From positions 93,095-157,094 of the forward strand of contig NZ_MWQI01000009.1 in NCBI RefSeq assembly GCF_002210345.1: a DNA stretch of 64,000 bases, read 5' to 3'. The notes below the pieces were generated by a model that saw nothing but the letters and a program-made list of their open reading frames with translations, searched no databases and had not been told where the DNA came from. This DNA comes from Fibrobacter sp. UWB4. Lineage in GTDB: Bacteria; Fibrobacterota; Fibrobacteria; Fibrobacterales; Fibrobacteraceae. Positions 61,067 through 64,000 of the stretch are shown one piece after another (within the stretch, counting starts at the first letter, position 1; the number at the start of each line of letters is the position of its first letter). Made by a program: the position numbers and the translations under genes.

Positions 61067-62926
61067 ATGATGTATTGCAAAAAATATATTGTATCTAGAT
61101 TGATTCTTCTCGTTGGAACGTTCTTTTGGGCGTGCTCGTCAGAAAATGTTTCTGGTGGCAATGAAGCCCTTGATGGAATGATTAACGGTGTCTCTCAGAA
61201 GGGGCCTTTCTTGGAAGGTTCTTCGGTTACGATGCAAGAACTTGATGAAAACTCGTTTGCGCAAACAGGCAAAAGCTTTAAAGGAAAAGTGGTAAATGAC
61301 AGAGGCGATTTTTCTATCGAAAATGTGGCCTTGGATCATCCGTATGTTTTGCTTGAAGTGAACGGGTATTACCGTAATGAGGTTACCGGGAAAAAGTCAA
61401 ATGGTTCAATATTCATGAAGGCTCTCGCTGATGTCAGTAAACAGCCGAAAGTGAATATAAACTTGCTTACGCATCTTGAATATGAACGAGTCCAGACTCT
61501 GATGGAACAAAATAATATGTCCATTGAAGAGACAAAACGACAAGCGGATCGTGAAATTTTTGCAGCTTTTTATGCCGATGTTGATTATGATAAGGTAGAA
61601 TACCTGAATATTTTTGGAAATGGCGAAGGCGATGCGGCGCTCCTAGCAATCAACGTTCTTTTACTTGGTGAAGAATCGGATGCTAGTTTCATGGAACGTT
61701 TTGCCTTGATGGGCCAAGATTTTGCAGCGGATGGCGTTTGGAATGATTCGTCGCTTAAAATGAAAATTGCAGATTTTGCTTGCAAAGCGAATCGTTCGGG
61801 AAAGCTTGCGGAAATTCGTAAAAATATCGAATCGTGGAAAATTGCCGATGTTCCGGCATTTGAGACTTACGTGAATCGATTTTGGACAAATCAGTATGGT
61901 CTCGGCAAATGCGATGCTTCGAATCTTGGAATGCGAAAATTATTGATTGATGACAGTAGAAGTTCGGCTTTTCAAGATTCTGCGTTTAAATGTACTGAAA
62001 ACGGATGGGCTCCTTATTCAAGTAATGAAGTCTATTCTAAATCAGTTGATGTGGAATGTACTGCGAAAAATGAAGGTGAAGTCAACGTTGTATGGGAAGG
62101 AAACGCAAAATATGGAGGCTATACTTATAGTAGGTGTGAAAAAGGTTTGTGGGTTCGTGGCGGCATTAGCCTCACTTGCGATACCGCTGGCGTGGCTGTG
62201 GGTGACTTGTGCCACAAAACTGGAACGGTGAATGCATTCCGGGCATCCATGCCAGATTTCAAAATACCTGAATATGTGTTTGTATATGCTGGTGATGGCG
62301 TTTGGAAGGATGTTCAAGGCTATTTCGAAATGACCAAGAAATGTACGGCGGAGAATGAGGGTGATAAAGAAAAATTCGTTGTTGGCAAAGGGGCTGATGT
62401 AATTACATCATATTATGCCTGTTCCAATGGCGAGTGGACTGAAATCTATGAGAAAGATTATCATTGCACTACGGAAAAAACGGTTGTTGGCGATACATGC
62501 TCTTTTGAGTCGGAAAATGGAATAAAACATTATTTGTTTATGCATTCAGAGTTTCAAGACATAGATCTCTGGGCGGAATCAAAAGTAGATCCCGAATTGG
62601 GCTACTGCCCGATGCATTATTATAGTTTCGATCATAAAAATTGGATTTACAGTAAAAAAGGTGATAAATATTATTTGTGTGATTATGGTGAATGGCTGCA
62701 AAAGGATCTTGTGCCTCGCCAATATACGGACTCTCGAAAAGAGGGCTTGACGGATGAGGAATTTGATGTGCTTGACTTGCCCAAGAATGCAAAGGTGGGC
62801 GACCGTGTTGGAGGACTTCTAGAAAGCTGTTGGTATGATGATGAATCTAGTTATTGCATGCCTCAAAATTATTATCGGTATCGTCAGAATGGTTCCTGGA
62901 CTGTTGAAACGGAAGAGGATTTGTAA
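61067..62926 (+). CDS. Chimeric array lipoprotein (FISUMP-type N-terminus, array-type C-terminus)
   Basis: 619 residues; AAGGAG lies 7 bases before ATG 61067. Lipobox F-W-A-C. Residues about 30-290 follow the N-terminal half of the preceding FISUMP lipoprotein (V-S-Q-K-G-P-F-L-E-G-S-S-V-T-M-Q-E-L, N-L-L-T-H-L-E). From about residue 320 on, the protein switches to the array modules: E-C-T-A-K-N-E-G...C-D-T-A-G-V-A-V-G-D, K-C-T-A-E-N-E-G-D-K-E-K, D-S-R-K-E-G-L-T-D-E-E-F-D-V-L and N-Y-Y-R-Y-R-Q-N-G-S-W-T-V-E-T. It ends soon after that last module, where proteins A and D continue. It appears to be a recombined gene. Confidence 0.75.
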   Translation: MMYCKKYIVSRLILLVGTFFWACSSENVSGGNEALDGMINGVSQKGPFLEGSSVTMQELDENSFAQTGKSFKGKVVNDRGDFSIENVALDHPYVLLEVNGYYRNEVTGKKSNGSIFMKALADVSKQPKVNINLLTHLEYERVQTLMEQNNMSIEETKRQADREIFAAFYADVDYDKVEYLNIFGNGEGDAALLAINVLLLGEESDASFMERFALMGQDFAADGVWNDSSLKMKIADFACKANRSGKLAEIRKNIESWKIADVPAFETYVNRFWTNQYGLGKCDASNLGMRKLLIDDSRSSAFQDSAFKCTENGWAPYSSNEVYSKSVDVECTAKNEGEVNVVWEGNAKYGGYTYSRCEKGLWVRGGISLTCDTAGVAVGDLCHKTGTVNAFRASMPDFKIPEYVFVYAGDGVWKDVQGYFEMTKKCTAENEGDKEKFVVGKGADVITSYYACSNGEWTEIYEKDYHCTTEKTVVGDTCSFESENGIKHYLFMHSEFQDIDLWAESKVDPELGYCPMHYYSFDHKNWIYSKKGDKYYLCDYGEWLQKDLVPRQYTDSRKEGLTDEEFDVLDLPKNAKVGDRVGGLLESCWYDDESSYCMPQNYYRYRQNGSWTVETEEDL

Positions 62927-62928
62927 AA

Positions 62929-63535
62929 ATGTTTAATAAAATTTCTTTTTTTTGCGATTGCAGCAATGGCTGCGTTATCAATGGTATCGCTCACTGCCTG
63001 CGGTGACGAAAATGTTACTTCGCCTTCGGTTGAATCTGGTTTGTCATCGGGTGAATCTGGTGATACAGAGCAAATCAATATTGGAGGCTTTACTTATACT
63101 TTCCCAGTTTGTAATGCGGAGCGCGAAGGGGCTGTTGAAACAAGGTATGTAGGGCTTCCAAAGTATGGCTCTAATCAATACTTTAAATGCGAACAAGGTT
63201 CCTGGAATATGAAGAGCAAGGTCGATATTGAGTGCAAACAATCCGATGTGAAGATTGGTGATGTTTGCTCAATTGATTATGTCGAAGATCTTTCGTTGGG
63301 AGCCCCGATTTATTTGTATTGCTATGTCTATACTGAAGAGAGCTGGACCCATAAGGGTTCTGACCGTTGGTATGATCCTACATACGCTAGCACTTGTGAA
63401 GAAATCCTGAATGCGCCTAAGATTGGAACGGAATGTAGTGGTAGTGAAGATGCTGAAAGAACGGTAGATAATAAGGTTTATCGTTATTCCTGTTCTTCGG
63501 GTGGAATGGCAAGTATGGGATGTTGCACACACTGA
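62929..63535 (+). pseudogene. Short array lipoprotein with a T8 frameshift in the signal peptide
   Basis: The start ATG 62929 (F-N-K-I-S-F-F) leads into a run of eight T (62946-62953). Beyond it, the frame carrying the conserved A-I-A-A-M-A-A-L-S-M-V-S-L-T-A-C signal and the module body is one base off. With seven T the protein would run unbroken from the ATG to 63535. The body has P-V-C-N-A-E-R-E-G, Y-F-K-C-E-Q-G-S-W and a C-terminus unlike its paralogues (M-G-C-C-T-H). It is the short partner of the gene at 61067. Translation could still begin at the internal ATG 62966, but without a full signal peptide. Confidence 0.72.
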
Positions 63536-63860
63536 AAATAATTGAAGCGAACCGTCTCCTGATATGTAATTTTAGCTCTGGATGGAACCCTTCCAGGGCT
63601 TCTTTGTTTTATAGAAAATTGTTTTTGTTTTATTTTTTGAAATTAATTTTAAATGAATTTTAGAACTGCCAAAATTTGATCAAAAACGCCATTTTTGTTT
63701 TTGAAATAATGTTGCACTGTTTGGAGTTGATTCTTATTTTATGAGAAGTCGCGACATGTAAGAATTTTTTTCTTACAAAAAAAGTTCGAATGTGTTTTTG
63801 CGCGTTTAATTGGTTAATTTTATTGTAAATTATTTTTTGCGTTATGCTGGAGATGAGCTT
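63536..63860. other. Duplicated intergenic segment with array terminator and promoter region
   Basis: No gene. It resembles 55790-56100 along most of its length, including the terminator, a run around gatcaaaaacgccatttttg, a ttcttacaaaaaaa tract and the GGAGATGAGCTT ribosome-binding region right before the ATG. Confidence 0.72.
63574..63612 (+). terminator. Array terminator 3
   Basis: AGCTCTGGA (63574-63582) pairs with TCCAGGGCT (63592-63600), followed by TCTTTGTTTTA. Confidence 0.82.
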
Positions 63861-64000
63861 ATGTTCAAAAGGAATCATGTTTTTGCAATCGCGGCAATGG
63901 CTGCATTTTCAATGTTGTCGCTCACTGCTTGCAGTGACGAGAACTCAGATATCACCAATGTTCCGGAAGAATCCGGGCTTTCGAGCAGCTCGACGCCTTC
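63861..64000 (+). CDS. Array lipoprotein, paralogue of D (cut by window end)
   Basis: Only the first 46 codons are in the window. The signal peptide, lipobox (L-T-A-C) and the following N-S-D-I-T-N-V-P-E-E-S-G-L-S-S-S-S-T-P are nearly identical to gene D at 56101, as is the upstream region. The array therefore continues to the right with another unit. Confidence 0.75.
   Translation, partial: MFKRNHVFAIAAMAAFSMLSLTACSDENSDITNVPEESGLSSSSTP

Overview
The window looks like a chromosome segment of a Fibrobacter species (phylum Fibrobacterota). The diagnostic content is two TIGR02147-type regulators, each followed directly by a large lipoprotein; a lipoprotein with FISUMP (Fibrobacter succinogenes major paralogous) domains; many small Gram-negative type lipoproteins; and a CE2-type esterase suited to plant cell-wall breakdown. 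These assignments are family recognition by eye; no database search was run. No rRNA, tRNA, CRISPR array or complete insertion sequence was seen.

Layout. 0-8 kb: the 3' part of signal peptidase I, an Ig-like lipoprotein, an exonuclease-DinG helicase and a helicase-associated-domain protein. 8-13.6 kb: CE2-like esterase, membrane diguanylate cyclase, small lipoprotein, then a TIGR02147 regulator overlapping a modular lipoprotein. 13.7-19.5 kb: a tight housekeeping run (polyprenyl synthase, dxs, TrmH-type RNA methyltransferase, pyrF, an anchored protein). 19.6-23.8 kb: an MCE/MlaD-like protein with a secreted repeat protein, an M18 aminopeptidase and an acyltransferase. 24.3-30 kb: a surface-glycan operon (GtrA flippase-like, FAD oxidoreductase, two GT-C glycosyltransferases, one ending in an NPCBM-like domain). 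30-39.7 kb: Bat-like proteins, a GGDEF protein, a Y-family polymerase with a YolD-like partner, an ECF sigma/anti-sigma/Cys-His-rich periplasmic sensor operon, and a DUF1538 transporter with two PII-like proteins. 39.7-43.8 kb: GNAT and B12-dependent metH. 43.9-47.7 kb: an AT-rich accessory island with a RhuM-Doc protein, a KAP P-loop ATPase and what appears to be the 5' stub of a type I modification gene (hsdM). 47.9-52 kb: MFS/spermidine-synthase-like fusion and an outer-membrane barrel.

52.4-64 kb is a tandem array of paralogous lipoproteins built from shared Cys/Trp-rich modules. It is arranged as repeated units of promoter, long lipoprotein, short lipoprotein and near-identical terminator. 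One unit is headed by a TIGR02147 regulator and a FISUMP lipoprotein. Two members are out of frame at homopolymer tracts (A7 and T8) where one base restores the full conserved protein. This suggests either phase variation or decay, and it is the most interesting signal in the window.

At the DNA level there are at least three dispersed repeat families. A has the core GTCATCCTGAGCGAAG. B is bounded by TCGTCT-type ends and has a small hairpin whose stem changes in a compensatory way between two copies. C contains actaatgacta-like runs. Composite B-A copies sit in frame inside two coding sequences. A TAnnTTTG motif like the -7 element of Bacteroidota recurs just upstream of genes, sometimes only 4-5 bases before the ATG.
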